From: Algibacter sp. L3A6
GTDB taxonomy: Bacteria; Bacteroidota; Bacteroidia; Flavobacteriales; Flavobacteriaceae
Direction of reading: 5' to 3'
Length of the DNA: 64,000 nucleotides
Assembly: GCF_009796825.1 (NCBI RefSeq)
Contig: NZ_CP047030.1
Location: 1,649,501 to 1,713,500, forward strand
Shown: piece by piece, positions 63,242-64,000 of the stretch
Numbering within the stretch: position 1 is the stretch's first letter
How the letters are laid out: each line of letters begins with the position of its first letter
The notes under the pieces: model-generated
What the model was told of the DNA's origin: nothing
The model's database searches: none
What the model saw: only the letters and a program-made list of their open reading frames with translations
Translations under genes and position numbers: made by a program

Positions 63242-64000
63242 TTAAGTCTCCTTTTCGTGATAAAAGGTGTAAATTTTTGAGGCTCGAGATACGCCAACAA
63301 CATCTTCTAACTCATCTAGTTTAGCATTTGCTACACGTTTTGCCGATTTAAAATGTTTTAATAATTCTACAATAGTTTTATCGCCAATACCCGGAATGGT
63401 TTCAAGCTCGGTATTTAAAGCCGATTTACTACGTTTATTACGGTGATGCTCAATACCAAAACGGTGGGCTTCATTTCGTAATTGCTGAATTATCTTTAGA
63501 GTTTCACTTTTTTTATCTAAATATAAGGGAATTGGATCGTCTGGATAGAATAATTCTTCTAAACGTTTTGCAATTCCTATAATAGCAATAGTATTTCGTA
63601 AGCCTAATGCGTCTAAACTTTTTAATGCTGAAGATAGTTGTCCTTTTCCACCATCTATTATTATTAGTTGTGGTAAAGGTTGTTCTTCTTCAACTAAACG
63701 TTTGTAACGACGGTATACAACCTCTTCCATAGAAGCAAAATCGTCTGGGCCAACTACGGTTTTTATATTAAAATTTCGATAATCCTTTTTGCTAGGCTTA
63801 CCATTTTTAAATACAACGCAAGCGGCTACAGGGTTTGTTCCTTGTATGTTCGAGTTATCGAAACATTCAATGTGGCGAGGTTCTTCAGAAAGACGTAAGT
63901 CGGCTTTCATTTGTGCCATAACTCTGTTGGCATGCCTGTCTGGATCTACTATTTTTATTTGTTTAAAACGCTCCATTCGGAAATACTTAGCATTCCGAAG
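63242..64000 (-). CDS. uvrC: Excinuclease ABC subunit C, C-terminal part
   Basis: The frame is open to the window edge, so the N-terminal GIY-YIG and UVR parts lie outside. The visible 252 residues hold the second half of UvrC. This is the RNase H-like nuclease domain with IECFDNSNIQGTNPVAACVVF and LIIIDGGKGQL, followed by LRNEAHRFGIEHHRNKR. Two helix-hairpin-helix motifs at the end (TIPGIGDKTIVELLKHF, VVGVSRASKIYTFYH) bind DNA. It makes the 5' incision in nucleotide excision repair. Confidence 0.96.
   Translation of the reverse strand, partial: LRNAKYFRMERFKQIKIVDPDRHANRVMAQMKADLRLSEEPRHIECFDNSNIQGTNPVAACVVFKNGKPSKKDYRNFNIKTVVGPDDFASMEEVVYRRYKRLVEEEQPLPQLIIIDGGKGQLSSALKSLDALGLRNTIAIIGIAKRLEELFYPDDPIPLYLDKKSETLKIIQQLRNEAHRFGIEHHRNKRSKSALNTELETIPGIGDKTIVELLKHFKSAKRVANAKLDELEDVVGVSRASKIYTFYHEKET

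Noticed and set aside
1..64000. tRNA genes, rRNA, insertion sequences, prophage or anti-phage systems
   Set aside because: No cloverleaf-like sequence, transposase, integrase or known defence protein was found on either strand; the open frames are accounted for by the genes listed.

Overview
The window is a stretch of a Bacteroidota chromosome, most likely from a (marine) member of the Flavobacteriaceae. The evidence is low GC, SusC/SusD pairs, Bacteroidota-type promoters (TTTG, about 19 bases, TAnnTTTG), AT-rich start regions without Shine-Dalgarno sequences, type IX secretion genes (porZ, a T9SS C-terminal domain) and lineage-typical families (IPExxxVDY, CCC-motif membrane protein, DUF4374). 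There is no rRNA gene, so the genus stays open. I see no tRNA, CRISPR, insertion sequence, prophage or defence system.

Bases 1-15880 are a polysaccharide utilization locus for a beta-1,3-glucan of the laminarin type. In order it holds the 3' end of a carbohydrate-binding protein, a GH16 lipoprotein, a 1037-residue non-catalytic lipoprotein made of repeated beta-sandwich modules, a terminator and a 0.6 kb gap, then susC, susD, a SusE-position binding lipoprotein, a second multidomain GH16 lipoprotein and a GH3 beta-glucosidase. The GH16 enzymes would cut the glucan at the cell surface, the SusCD complex would import oligosaccharides, and GH3 would finish them to glucose. A Nudix-fold regulator with a degraded Nudix box sits convergently at the end and is the obvious candidate regulator.

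Bases 16-26 kb (mostly minus strand) hold an alpha/beta hydrolase, the AddB-like and AddA-like recombination nucleases separated by an OmpA/TSP3 porin gene, and sodA. Between sodA and purF lies the most unusual non-coding feature: two copies, 208 bases apart, of a cassette with a 51-base identical core, each ending in an intrinsic terminator hairpin. They read as twin small RNA genes on the minus strand.

Bases 26.8-35.7 kb are core metabolism: purF, a PfkB sugar kinase, RNase H, purN, acpP, fabF, rnc, IPExxxVDY and pyk. Bases 35.7-39.6 kb hold a DUF4374 lipoprotein and TonB-dependent receptor pair resembling the XusB/XusA xenosiderophore system, with a palindrome over its promoter. Next come dinB, small housekeeping or hypothetical genes, a beta-barrel protein and gdhA. 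Bases 47-53 kb carry porZ-recO-TonB receptor. A T9SS-exported protein, recX, a small barrel protein and a JmjC/cupin oxygenase follow. Then comes a tyrosine-catabolism group (hmgA, CCC-motif protein, hppD), a patatin-BamA surface phospholipase, and the 3' part of uvrC running off the window.
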